A DNA stretch of 64,000 bases. It comes from Szabonella sp046295215. GTDB lineage: Bacteria > Pseudomonadota > Alphaproteobacteria > Rhodobacterales > Rhodobacteraceae. The stretch is taken from the NCBI GenBank assembly GCA_046295215.1, contig JBKBNP010000018.1, positions 11,949-75,948 of the forward strand, written 5' to 3'. Both the position numbers and the translations under genes were made by a program. This document shows, piece by piece, positions 1 through 8,265 of this stretch (position 1 is the stretch's first letter; the number at the start of each line of letters is the position of its first letter). Below the pieces are notes generated by a model. The model was not told the DNA's origin, made no database searches, and saw only the letters and a program-made list of their open reading frames with translations.

Positions 1-890
1 TCATTCCGGTGTTTTCACCGATTGTTGCGGTCGTGCGCGCGCTGGTGCGCGGCATCCTGTTCCTTTTTGGCGTGCGCACCGACCCCCAGGCGCAGGTTCT
101 GGCCCTGCGCGAAGAAATCGCGGGGGCCATCGCCCTTGGCCATTCCGAAGGGGCGGTGGAAAAGGAAGACCGCGACCGCCTTTTGGGCGCGCTGGACCTG
201 TCGGACCGCACGGTGGAGGAGATCATGCGCCACCGCCGCGAGGTGGAGATGATCGACGCCGAAAAGACCCCTGCCGACATTCTGACGCAGGTTCTCACCT
301 CCCCCCATACCCGCCTGCCGGTCTATCGCGGCGATGACGAGAACATCCTTGGTGTCGTTCATGCCAAGGATCTCTTGCGGGAAGTGGACCGGCTGATCCG
401 CAAGGGTGGCGGCGATGTCACCACCCTGTCGGATCTGGATGTGCTGAAGATCGCGATGAAGCCCTATTTCGTGCCCGAAACCACGCCGCTGGATGAACAG
501 ATGCGGCAATTCCTGAAACGGCGCACGCATTTCGCGCTGGTGGTGGATGAATATGGCGCCTTGCGCGGCCTCATCACGCTGGAGGATATTCTGGAGGAAA
601 TCGTGGGCGAGATCCGCGACGAGTTTGACATCATCGAAAAGGACCAGACGCTTGTGCCCAATGAAGCGGGCGATTTCGACATCGACGGGGCCATGACGAT
701 CCGCGACCTCAATCGGCTGACCGACTGGGGCCTGCCGGATGACGAGGCCAATACCGTCGCGGGGCTCGTGATCCACGAGGCGCAGATGATCCCGGGTGAA
801 GGTCAGGTCTTTGCCTTTCACGGGTTCCGCTTCGAGGTCGTGGCACGCAAGGAAAACCGGCTGACCCGGCTGAAGATCCGCCCGCTTTAG
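1..890 (+). CDS. CorC/HlyC-family CBS-pair protein (5' end outside window)
   Basis: Member of the CorC/HlyC (CNNM-like) family, implicated in magnesium/cobalt efflux or membrane transport. The open frame runs off the left edge (in frame from base 3), so the N-terminal DUF21 membrane domain is probably missing; the hydrophobic stretch at the first visible residues fits the end of that domain. A GTG at 9 is available but has no clear ribosome site. A CBS pair occupies roughly residues 65-205 of the visible part (THFALVVDEYGALRGLITLEDILEEIVGEI is the typical second CBS, split here as THFALVVDEYGAL and ITLEDILEEIVGEI). The CorC/HlyC C-terminal domain follows, ending in RFEVVARKENRLTRLKI. In this order alphaproteobacteria often have ybeY upstream, which cannot be seen here. 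Substrate is not predictable. Confidence 0.85.
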   Translation, partial: IPVFSPIVAVVRALVRGILFLFGVRTDPQAQVLALREEIAGAIALGHSEGAVEKEDRDRLLGALDLSDRTVEEIMRHRREVEMIDAEKTPADILTQVLTSPHTRLPVYRGDDENILGVVHAKDLLREVDRLIRKGGGDVTTLSDLDVLKIAMKPYFVPETTPLDEQMRQFLKRRTHFALVVDEYGALRGLITLEDILEEIVGEIRDEFDIIEKDQTLVPNEAGDFDIDGAMTIRDLNRLTDWGLPDDEANTVAGLVIHEAQMIPGEGQVFAFHGFRFEVVARKENRLTRLKIRPL

Positions 891-904
891 GCAGGGGCCG
901 CGAA

Positions 905-975
905 GGGGGCGCTGCCCCCGTCCCGTTTGCGGGGCGCAAACGGGACTCCCCCGGGATATTTTCGGACAGAAAAAG
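905..975 (+). repeat. Compound palindromic intergenic repeat, copy 1 (also likely terminator)
   Basis: Three parts in order. A GGGGGC-gct-GCCCCC hairpin (905-919). An 11-bp perfect stem, GTCCCGTTTGC (920-930) with GCAAACGGGAC (936-946), loop GGGGC. A tail CCCCCGGGATATTTTCGG running to about 975. The same architecture recurs near 37.2, 41.1, 50.35 and 55.5 kb. It lies just after the CorC-like gene and could end its transcription. Confidence 0.7.
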
Positions 976-1096
976 CCGGATGCCGCAGTCGTGCTGTGGC
1001 ACGGCGAAACAGACCTCTGCGATGCCGCTATCAGGCATTGCACCCGGCGAGACGCAGCCTAGAAAGGGGCAAGCAGGAACGAGGCAGGCAGGGCAG

Positions 1097-3136
1097 ATGA
1101 TGTCGGATGAGGCACTGGTCATTTTCACGCCTTCGGGCAAGCGGGGACGGTTTGCCCATGGCACGCCCGTTTTGCATGCGGCGCGACAGTTGGGCGTTGA
1201 CCTTGACAGTGTCTGTGGCGGGCGGGGCATCTGTTCGAAATGCCAGATCAGCCCCGGATATGGCGATTTTTCCAAACATGGGGTGACGGTTGCCGCCGAT
1301 GCGCTGTCGGAGTGGAACGCGGTCGAGGAACGCTACAAATCCAAGCGCGGGTTGATCGACGGGCGCAGGCTCGGCTGTCAGGCGAAGATCATGGGCGATG
1401 TGGTGATCGACGTGCCGCCCGAAAGCCAGGTCCACAAGCAGGTGATCCGCAAGCGCGCCGAGGCGCGTCAGATCACGCTCGATCCGGCGGTGCGGCTGCA
1501 CTACGTCGAGGTGGTCGAGCCTGACATGCACGAACCCTCGGGCGATCTGGAACGGCTGGCCGATGCGCTGCGCGACCAGTGGCAGATCGCGCGCGTGACC
1601 TGCGAGTTTCCGGTGCTGGCGCTCTTGCAAAAGGCGCTGCGCCGCGGCGAATGGCGCGTCACCGTGGCACTGCACCAGTCGGACGACGGCGATGTGCCGC
1701 GCATCCTGCATGTCTGGCCGGGGCTTTACGAGGGCGGCGTCTATGGCATGGCGGTCGACCTTGGATCGACCACCATCGCGGGCCATCTGTGCGACCTGCG
1801 CACCGGCGAGGTTCTGGCCTCCTCTGGCCTGATGAACCCGCAGATCCGGTTCGGCGAGGATCTGATGAGCCGTGTCTCCTATTCGATGATGAACGAGGGA
1901 GGCGCGGCCGAGATGACGGCGGCGGTGCGCGATGGCATGAACCGGCTTTTTGCACAGGTGGCCGATGAGGCGGGCGTGGACTGTCATCTCATCATGGATG
2001 CGGTCTTTGTCTGCAACCCGGTAATGCACCACCTTTTCCTCGGCATCGACCCCTATGAACTGGGTCAGGCACCTTTCGCGCTGGCGACATCCGGCGCGCT
2101 GCGGCTGACGGCGCGGGATCTGGGCCTCGACATCCATCCCGCCGCCCGCGCCTATCTGCTGCCCTGCATCGCGGGCCATGTGGGGGCGGATGCCGCCGCC
2201 GTGGCGTTGTCCGAGGCTCCGGAAAAATCGGCCGAACTGCTGCTGGTGGTCGATGTGGGCACCAATGCCGAGATCCTGCTGGGCAATACCGAAAAGGTGC
2301 TGGCCTGCTCCTCCCCCACCGGCCCCGCCTTCGAGGGCGCGCAGATCTCCAGCGGTCAGCGCGCGGCCCCGGGGGCCATCGAGCGGGTGGAGATCGACCC
2401 TGTCACCAAGGCGCCGCGCTTCAAGGTGATCGGCTGCGACCTCTGGTCGGACGAGCCGGGTTTCACAGAGGCGACGGCGACCACCGGCATCACCGGAATC
2501 TGCGGCTCGGGCATCATCGAGATGGTGGCGGAAATGCGGATGGCGGGCATCGTGGACGGCGCGGGGCTGATCGGCACGGCAGCGCAGACCGGATCGGACC
2601 GGGTGTTCCAGGACGGGCGGACCTCCTCCTACCTCGTCCATGACGGCAGCGCGTCGGGCGGGCCGAAGATCACCGTCACCAACCGCGATATCCGCGAGAT
2701 CCAGATGGCCAAGGCGGCGCTCTATTCCGGCGCGCGGCTGCTGATGGACAAGTTCGGCGTGGACAAGGTGGACCGGATCGTGCTGGCCGGGGCCTTCGGC
2801 GCGCATATCAGCCCGAAACATGCGATGGTGCTGGGGATGATCCCCGATGCGCCGCTCGACAAGGTGACAAGTGCCGGCAATGCCGCCGGAACCGGGGCGC
2901 GCATCGCGTTGGTCAACCGCACGACCCGCGCCGAGATCGAGGACACCGTGCGCCGCATCCACAAGATCGAAACCGCGATCGAGCCGCGGTTTCAGGAGCA
3001 TTTCGTCAATGCCTCGCATATTCCGAACGCGGTGGAGCCGTTTCCGGTGCTGTCCACGCTGGTCACCCTGCCGGATGTGCTGTTCAACACCGGCGGCGGC
3101 GAGGGGGATGGCGGGCGGCGGCGCAGGCGGGGCTGA
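1097..3136 (+). CDS. [2Fe-2S] ferredoxin/ASKHA-domain protein, RACo-like corrinoid-protein activator
   Basis: Resembles the reductive activators of corrinoid proteins (RACo/RamA-type, DUF4445). These use an N-terminal ferredoxin domain to re-reduce inactive Co(II) corrinoid for methyl transfer and a C-terminal actin-like ASKHA ATPase fold. With the ATG at 1097 (679 aa) the cluster cysteines are C40, C46, C49 (CGGRGICSKC) and C94 (GRRLGCQ), spacing of a plant-type [2Fe-2S] domain. The ASKHA part starts around residue 215 (MAVDLGSTTIAGHL) and has phosphate-loop-like signatures VVDVGTNAEI and GAFGAH. The frame is open to 980, but 1097/1100 is preceded by AGGCAGGGCAG, so I start there. No methyltransferase or corrinoid protein gene lies beside it here; its partner must be encoded elsewhere. 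Confidence 0.85.
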   Translation: MMSDEALVIFTPSGKRGRFAHGTPVLHAARQLGVDLDSVCGGRGICSKCQISPGYGDFSKHGVTVAADALSEWNAVEERYKSKRGLIDGRRLGCQAKIMGDVVIDVPPESQVHKQVIRKRAEARQITLDPAVRLHYVEVVEPDMHEPSGDLERLADALRDQWQIARVTCEFPVLALLQKALRRGEWRVTVALHQSDDGDVPRILHVWPGLYEGGVYGMAVDLGSTTIAGHLCDLRTGEVLASSGLMNPQIRFGEDLMSRVSYSMMNEGGAAEMTAAVRDGMNRLFAQVADEAGVDCHLIMDAVFVCNPVMHHLFLGIDPYELGQAPFALATSGALRLTARDLGLDIHPAARAYLLPCIAGHVGADAAAVALSEAPEKSAELLLVVDVGTNAEILLGNTEKVLACSSPTGPAFEGAQISSGQRAAPGAIERVEIDPVTKAPRFKVIGCDLWSDEPGFTEATATTGITGICGSGIIEMVAEMRMAGIVDGAGLIGTAAQTGSDRVFQDGRTSSYLVHDGSASGGPKITVTNRDIREIQMAKAALYSGARLLMDKFGVDKVDRIVLAGAFGAHISPKHAMVLGMIPDAPLDKVTSAGNAAGTGARIALVNRTTRAEIEDTVRRIHKIETAIEPRFQEHFVNASHIPNAVEPFPVLSTLVTLPDVLFNTGGGEGDGGRRRRRG

Positions 3137-3181
3137 AAGGCGCGGAACCGGCAAGAGGTCATGCTCGCCCCTGTGCGCTCA

Positions 3182-3203
3182 CCCGCTTGGGTCACAAAGC
3201 GGG
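3182..3203. terminator. Hairpin between convergent genes
   Basis: CCCGCTT (3182-3188) pairs with AAGCGGG (3197-3203) around an 8-base loop. It sits between the ends of the RACo-like gene and the DUF1330 gene, so it may act in both directions, although there is no U-run. Confidence 0.4.
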
Positions 3204-3233
3204 CCGGGTCAGGCGTGGCGCAGGGATGCGGGG

Positions 3234-3524
3234 TCAGTCCAGTTCTTCCAGCACCATCAGATCGCGCACCGATGCACCCTTCGCATGGGCCAGCGCCGCC
3301 TGATACTCGGGCGAATTGTAGCAGGCCACGCCCGCCTCCAGCGAGGGAAAGCGCGCCACGACATTGCGGGCGCGGTCGCGGCCCTCAAGCTGCACATGGC
3401 GACCGCCGCGCGCAAGAAAGACCCCGCCATGCGCCGCAATGGCAGGCCCGGCGAGGGCGGCATATTTGCCATAGGCTTCGGCGTCGGTCACCTCGACATT
3501 CGCGATCCAGAGTGCTGTCGGCAT
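3234..3524 (-). CDS. DUF1330 family protein
   Basis: Small (96 aa) alpha/beta-barrel dimeric ferredoxin-like protein of the DUF1330 family: MPTALWIANVEVTDAEAY near the start, then the typical FLARGGRHVQLEG and FPSLEAGVACYNSPEYQ segments. Function of the family is not established. The start at 3524 is chosen because GGGAGGG lies just upstream (inside the alaS tail) and the ATG is only one base after the alaS stop, so the gene is translationally linked to alaS as the last gene of that unit. A longer in-frame opening to 3638 is an alaS shadow. Confidence 0.85.
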   Translation of the reverse strand: MPTALWIANVEVTDAEAYGKYAALAGPAIAAHGGVFLARGGRHVQLEGRDRARNVVARFPSLEAGVACYNSPEYQAALAHAKGASVRDLMVLEELD

Positions 3525-3525
3525 C

Positions 3526-6186
3526 TTAATTCCCTCCCAGAATGGCCTCGACGGCGGCGATGGCGGCCTCTGCCCCGGCAATATCAGCCCCACCGGCCTG
3601 TGCCATGTCCGGTCGTCCGCCCCCGCCCTTGCCGCCAAGCGCCTCGGCGGCGGCTCGCACCAGCGTCACCGCCGACAGCGAGGCGGTCAGGTCATCGGTG
3701 ACCCCCGCCGCCACGGCCGGCTTGCCCCCGGTATCGGCGATGAGCAGAACAGCCCCCGAACCGACACGCGCCTTCATTTCATCCACCAGCCCCGGCAGAT
3801 CCTTGCCCGCAACCCCGGAAAGAACCTGAGAAATCAGCTTTACACCGTTGATTTCCTTTATGTCCGAGCCCGCATTGCCACCCCCGGACATGGCGAGTTC
3901 GCGGCGCAACTGGGCCACTTCATTCTCCAGTCTGCGACGTTCGTCCAGCAGCGCCTTCGCGCGGCCTGCAAGTTCCGCAGGCGTCACCTTCAGAACCGCC
4001 GCCACATCGGCAAGCTGGGCCGCCTGTGCCTTGACATGGGCCAGCGCGCCCGGTCCGGTCAGGGCCTCGATCCGCCGAACCCCCGCAGATGACGCGGAAT
4101 CGCCCAGAAGCACGAACAGCCCGATCTCCCCCAGCCGCGTGACATGGGTGCCACCGCACAGTTCCAGACTGTAGGTCTGCCGATCCGCGCCCTTGCCCGA
4201 GCCCTCCAGAAAGCCCATCGAGACGACACGCACCTCATCGCCGTATTTCTCGCCAAAGAGCGCCTGTGCGCCAAGCGTGCGCGCCTCGTCCGGCGTCATG
4301 ATCCTCGTGTCCACCACGCCATTGGCGCGGATGTAATCGTTCACCTCCGCCTCGACCTGCGCGAGTTCCGCCGCAGAAAGCCCCTGCGAATGGGAAAAGT
4401 CAAAGCGCAGCCGGTCGGGCGCGTTGAGCGACCCGCGCTGTGCGACATGATCACCAAGCGCGCGGCGCAGCGCCTCATGCAGCAGATGGGTAGCCGAATG
4501 GTTCGCCCGGATCGCGGATCGCCGGGCATGGTCGACCACCAGCGCGGCCCCCTGCCCCGTGCCGATCTCGCCTTCGGTCACTTCGCCGATATGGATGAAC
4601 AGACCCTGGCTTTTCTTCGTATCCGTGATCCGGACCACGCCGCCGGTGGTGCGCAATTCACCTTCATCCCCGACCTGCCCGCCCGATTCCGCATAAAACG
4701 GCGTCTGGTTCAGCACGATCTGCACCATTTCCCCCGCGCGGGCCGATCCGATTGCCACGCCATCGCGCACCAGCGCCAGAATCTGGCCCTCGGCGGTTTC
4801 GGTGTCATAGCCCAGAAATTCCGTCGCCCCTCCGGCCTCGGCCAGATCGAACCAGATCGCGGCATCCTTGGTATCGCCCGACCCCACCCAGGAGGCGCGC
4901 GCCTTGGCCTTCTGTTCGGCCATGGCGGAATCGAACCCGGCGGTGTCCACGCTGCGCCCCTTTTCGCGCAAGGCATCCTGCGTCAGATCCAGCGGAAAGC
5001 CGTAGGTGTCATAGAGCTTGAAGGCCGCCGCCCCCGGCAGGTCCGCCCCGTCCGGCAGACCGGCGAGTTCTTCGTCCAGCAGCTTCAGGCCCCGGTCCAG
5101 CGTTTGCCGAAACCGGGTTTCCTCCAGCCGAAGGGTCTCCTCGATCAGCGCCTGCGCGCGGGAAAGCTCGGGATAGGCCCCGCCCATCTGCCGCACGAGG
5201 GCCGGCACCAGACGGTGCATCACCGGATCGGTCGCCCCCAACTGATGCGCATGGCGCATCGCGCGCCGCATGATCCGCCGCAGCACATAGCCGCGCCCCT
5301 CGTTCGAAGGCATCACGCCGTCCGCGATCAGGAAAGAGGTCGACCGCAGATGGTCCGCGATGACGCGGTGATGCGTCTTGCCCGGACCGTCCGGATCCTG
5401 GCTTGTCGCATGGGCCGAAGCCTCGATCAGCGCGCGCATCAGGTCGGTGTCATAATTGTCATGCTTGCCCTGCAACAGCGCGCCAATCCGTTCCAGACCC
5501 ATGCCGGTGTCGATCGACTGCATCGGCAGAGGCTCCAGCCGCCCGTCGGCAAACTGTTCATTCTGCATGAAAACGAGGTTCCAGATCTCGATGAAGCGGT
5601 CGCCATCCTCGTCGGCACTGCCCGGTGGGCCGCCCCAGATCTTGTCGCCATGGTCAAAGAAGATCTCGGTGCAGGGGCCGCAGGGGCCGGTCGGTCCCAT
5701 GCGCCAGAAATTGTCATCCGTCGGGATGCGGATGATGCGGTCATCATTCAGCCCCGCGACCTTCTTCCAGATCGCTGCCGCCTCATCATCGGTATGATAG
5801 ACCGTGACCAGGAGCCGGTCTTTCGGTATGTCGAAGTCGCGCGTCAGAAGTTCCCAGGCAAAGGGGATGGCATCGGATTTGAAATAATCCCCGAAGCTGA
5901 AATTGCCCAACATTTCAAAGAACGTATGGTGCCGTGCGGTGTAACCCACATTGTCGAGATCATTGTGCTTGCCCCCCGCCCGCACGCATTTCTGCGAGGT
6001 CGTGGCACGGGAGTAGTCGCGCGTCTCCGCCCCGGTGAAGCAGTTCTTGAACTGCACCATGCCGGAATTGGTGAACATCAGCGTGGGATCGTTGCGCGGG
6101 ACCAGCGGGCTGCTGTCCACGACGCGGTGGCCGTTGCGTTGGAAATAGTCGAGAAAGGTGGAGCGTATATCGTTCAGCGACGGCAT
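3526..6186 (-). CDS. alaS: Alanine--tRNA ligase
   Basis: Class II synthetase charging tRNA-Ala, 886 aa, normal length for alphaproteobacteria. Visible in order: the N-terminal catalytic core (MPSLNDIRSTFLDYF start; GPTGPCGPCTEIFFD motif), the tRNA-recognition domain, then the editing domain with zinc-binding HSATHLLH and CGGTHV elements, and the C-terminal dimerisation/DHHA1 region ending in AAVEAILGGN. The start at 6186 is preceded by GAGGGG. It lies 137 bases downstream of recA on the same strand, an arrangement common in proteobacteria, and DUF1330 follows with a one-base gap. Confidence 0.97.
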   Translation of the reverse strand: MPSLNDIRSTFLDYFQRNGHRVVDSSPLVPRNDPTLMFTNSGMVQFKNCFTGAETRDYSRATTSQKCVRAGGKHNDLDNVGYTARHHTFFEMLGNFSFGDYFKSDAIPFAWELLTRDFDIPKDRLLVTVYHTDDEAAAIWKKVAGLNDDRIIRIPTDDNFWRMGPTGPCGPCTEIFFDHGDKIWGGPPGSADEDGDRFIEIWNLVFMQNEQFADGRLEPLPMQSIDTGMGLERIGALLQGKHDNYDTDLMRALIEASAHATSQDPDGPGKTHHRVIADHLRSTSFLIADGVMPSNEGRGYVLRRIMRRAMRHAHQLGATDPVMHRLVPALVRQMGGAYPELSRAQALIEETLRLEETRFRQTLDRGLKLLDEELAGLPDGADLPGAAAFKLYDTYGFPLDLTQDALREKGRSVDTAGFDSAMAEQKAKARASWVGSGDTKDAAIWFDLAEAGGATEFLGYDTETAEGQILALVRDGVAIGSARAGEMVQIVLNQTPFYAESGGQVGDEGELRTTGGVVRITDTKKSQGLFIHIGEVTEGEIGTGQGAALVVDHARRSAIRANHSATHLLHEALRRALGDHVAQRGSLNAPDRLRFDFSHSQGLSAAELAQVEAEVNDYIRANGVVDTRIMTPDEARTLGAQALFGEKYGDEVRVVSMGFLEGSGKGADRQTYSLELCGGTHVTRLGEIGLFVLLGDSASSAGVRRIEALTGPGALAHVKAQAAQLADVAAVLKVTPAELAGRAKALLDERRRLENEVAQLRRELAMSGGGNAGSDIKEINGVKLISQVLSGVAGKDLPGLVDEMKARVGSGAVLLIADTGGKPAVAAGVTDDLTASLSAVTLVRAAAEALGGKGGGGRPDMAQAGGADIAGAEAAIAAVEAILGGN

Positions 6187-6323
6187 TTCGGGGGCCCCTC
6201 GTCAGGCAGGTCACGGCTTCGGGGGTTCGGTTTAACGGCGCATAACCGCCCTGTCCACAAGCCTTTGGGCCGGACCTTGCCGTTGCGCGCGCACCCGGGC
6301 AGGGCACGCGCATCCCGGCCCCG

Positions 6324-7397
6324 TCACATATCGACCAGATCGCCGTCGCCCGGACCTTCCGCCATATGGAAATCGAGCCCGTGGGAGGCGCGGATCTTTT
6401 CCTCGATCGCATCCGCGACGGCCGGGTTCGACTTCAGGAACAGCTTGGCATTCTCGCGCCCCTGGCCGATGCGCTCATCGCCATAGGAATACCAGGAGCC
6501 GGATTTCTCGACCACGCCGGCCTTGACACCAAGGTCCAGCAACTCGCCGGTCTTGGAAATACCCTCGCCATACATGATGTCGAATTCGACCTGCTTGAAG
6601 GGCGGCGCCACCTTGTTCTTGACGACCTTCACCCGCGTGGTGTTGCCCGTCACCTCGTCCCGCTCCTTGATCGCGCCGATGCGGCGGATGTCGAGCCGGA
6701 CCGAGGAATAGAATTTCAGCGCATTGCCCCCGGTCGTCGTCTCCGGGCTGCCGAACATCACGCCGATCTTCATGCGGATCTGGTTGATGAAGATCACCAT
6801 GCAGTTCGAGCGCCCGATCGAGGCGGTGAGCTTGCGCATGGCCTGGCTCATCAGCCGGGCCTGGCTGCCCATCTGCATGTCTCCCATATCGCCTTCGATC
6901 TCCGACTTCGGCACCAGTGCCGCGACCGAGTCGACCACGATCAGGCTGACAGCCCCCGAACGCACCAGGGTATCGACGATCTCCAGCGCCTGCTCGCCCG
7001 TATCGGGCTGGCTGATCAGCAATTCGTCAAGGTTCACGCCGAGTTTCTTGGCATATTGCGGATCGAGCGCATGTTCGGCGTCGACGAAGGCGCAGATGCC
7101 GCCCTTCTTCTGTTCCTCGGCCACCACATGCAGCGTGAGCGTGGTCTTGCCCGAACTTTCCGGCCCGTAGATCTCGATGATCCGCCCCTTGGGCAGCCCC
7201 CCGATCCCGAGCGCAATATCAAGCCCCAGCGAACCGGTCGAGGTCGCCTCTATGTCCATGATCGCGTTATCCGCCCCGAGCCGCATGATCGAGCCCTTGC
7301 CGAACTGTCGTTCGATCTGTGCCAGCGCGCTTTCGAGTGCCTTCGACTTGTCCATCTCGCGCTTTTCCTTCACTTCAAAAAGGTTCGCCGTCGCCAT
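6324..7397 (-). CDS. recA: Recombinase RecA
   Basis: DNA strand-exchange protein and LexA co-protease, 357 aa from the ATG at 7397. Walker A is GPESSGKTT (about 78-86). The Walker B strand LIVVDSVAAL, loop L1/L2 region (EGDMGDMQMGSQARLMSQ; GSPETTTGGNALKFY) and acidic C-terminus (GPGDGDLVDM) are all present. This start is preceded by AAGGGGA. An in-frame extension to 7436 has no ribosome site. The upstream region carries an SOS box at 7448-7462, so induction through LexA is expected. The cckA kinase gene lies on the other side of one small gene, a neighbourhood typical of Rhodobacterales. Confidence 0.98.
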   Translation of the reverse strand: MATANLFEVKEKREMDKSKALESALAQIERQFGKGSIMRLGADNAIMDIEATSTGSLGLDIALGIGGLPKGRIIEIYGPESSGKTTLTLHVVAEEQKKGGICAFVDAEHALDPQYAKKLGVNLDELLISQPDTGEQALEIVDTLVRSGAVSLIVVDSVAALVPKSEIEGDMGDMQMGSQARLMSQAMRKLTASIGRSNCMVIFINQIRMKIGVMFGSPETTTGGNALKFYSSVRLDIRRIGAIKERDEVTGNTTRVKVVKNKVAPPFKQVEFDIMYGEGISKTGELLDLGVKAGVVEKSGSWYSYGDERIGQGRENAKLFLKSNPAVADAIEEKIRASHGLDFHMAEGPGDGDLVDM

Positions 7398-7447
7398 ATC
7401 CAGTCCCCTTATTCCACAGCCACGCATGGGCGGCAATCACGCTTGAT

Positions 7448-7462
7448 GTTCCTGACGTGTTC
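7448..7462 (-). promoter_or_regulatory. LexA (SOS) box of recA
   Basis: On the minus strand this reads GAAC-ACGTCAG-GAAC, an exact match to the alphaproteobacterial SOS operator GAAC-N7-GAAC. It lies 51 bases upstream of the recA ATG. Confidence 0.85.
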
Positions 7463-7532
7463 TCATACTTTCTGGAATAAAACAAGAACATTTGAGAAGT
7501 TTTTTACCAGATCCAGCTTTTGCCCAAAGATG

Positions 7533-7548
7533 TTAAGGGATAGTTTAC
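7533..7548 (+). promoter_or_regulatory. CtrA-like half-perfect box upstream of sulfotransferase-like gene
   Basis: TTAA-GGGATAG-TTTAC differs at one base from the CtrA consensus TTAA-N7-TTAAC and lies about 45 bases before the ATG at 7593. A single near-match can occur by chance in this AT-rich stretch, so this is tentative. Confidence 0.3.
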
Positions 7549-7592
7549 GGCGAAACGCTCACCTCGAAAAAAAAGCCGGAGATCGCGACGAA

Positions 7593-8189
7593 ATGCTGGT
7601 GTTCTGGGATCAAAGACTGGCGTTTCTGGCAACGCCCAAAACCGGATCAACGGCCATAGAGGCTGCACTCGAATCGCTCTCGGCGGTGGTGGTGCAGCGG
7701 CCGCCGGTTCTGAAACATACATCCGTGCGCCGGTTTCACCGTTTCCTCGGGCCCTATCTGGAGGTTGCGTCAGGCGAGCCATTCGCAGTCTGTGCCATGA
7801 TGCGCGAGCCGCGCGACTGGCTGGGCAGCTGGTATCGCTACCGGCAGCGCGAGGATGTGACCGACCCGAAGAAAAGCACGCGCGGCCTCAGTTTCGATAC
7901 TTTCGTGAATGGCTATTGCGAGGCGGTGCAGCCCGAATGTGCCGCGGTCGGCTCGCAGTCGGTGTTTCTGGCGGAGCGCAAGGGCAAGGGCGTCGATCAC
8001 CTCTTCCGCTATGAGGACATCGGCAGTTTCGTGCAGTTTCTCGAAGACCGGCTGGGGTGCGAGATCCATCTTCCGAGGCTGAACGTGTCGCCCGCCGCGG
8101 ATCTGGAACTTGCCCCTGCAACGGTGGCGCGGATGGAGGAGGCGATGGCCGATGACTTCGCACTCTACGGGTCGATCAGACAAGGTTGA
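7593..8189 (+). CDS. Sulfotransferase-like P-loop protein
   Basis: 198 aa. The N-terminus has a sulfotransferase-type phosphate-binding (5'-PSB) loop, FLATPKTGSTAIEAAL (about residues 8-23), and later a MMREPRDWLGSWYRYR segment matching the 3'-PAPS-binding region, so a PAPS-dependent sulfotransferase fold is likely. Related short proteins beside cckA in roseobacters have, as I recall, been given the unsuitable name gamma-glutamyl kinase; nothing here resembles an amino-acid kinase. Start at 7593 is supported by GGAG ten bases upstream; an earlier in-frame ATG near 7529 is weaker. It is divergent from recA and convergent with cckA. Substrate unknown. Confidence 0.75.
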   Translation: MLVFWDQRLAFLATPKTGSTAIEAALESLSAVVVQRPPVLKHTSVRRFHRFLGPYLEVASGEPFAVCAMMREPRDWLGSWYRYRQREDVTDPKKSTRGLSFDTFVNGYCEAVQPECAAVGSQSVFLAERKGKGVDHLFRYEDIGSFVQFLEDRLGCEIHLPRLNVSPAADLELAPATVARMEEAMADDFALYGSIRQG

Positions 8190-8265
8190 CGGCGAGGCGT
8201 GCCTGGTGTTGCCCCCCATAGTGACTGCCGGATGGGGCATCGGTGCAGGCCCTGCCTGACCGGAT

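Noticed and set aside
15..1043. 342-residue minus-strand open frame over the CorC-like gene
   Set aside because: Antisense shadow; composition is His/Gln/Arg-rich with no domain, and the plus strand has a clear CBS protein.
1031..3154. 707-residue minus-strand open frame
   Set aside because: Mirror of the RACo-like gene in high-GC DNA; no recognisable motif.
6231..6246. Second possible CtrA box between alaS and recA
   Set aside because: TTAA-N7-TAAC has only half of the second arm and is not near a promoter that would make sense.
4144..6486. 780-residue plus-strand open frame opposite alaS
   Set aside because: Shadow of alaS, which has all class II and editing motifs on the minus strand.
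7486..7500. Second SOS box on the plus strand before the sulfotransferase-like gene
   Set aside because: GAAC at 7486 has no partner GAAC at the seven-base spacing.
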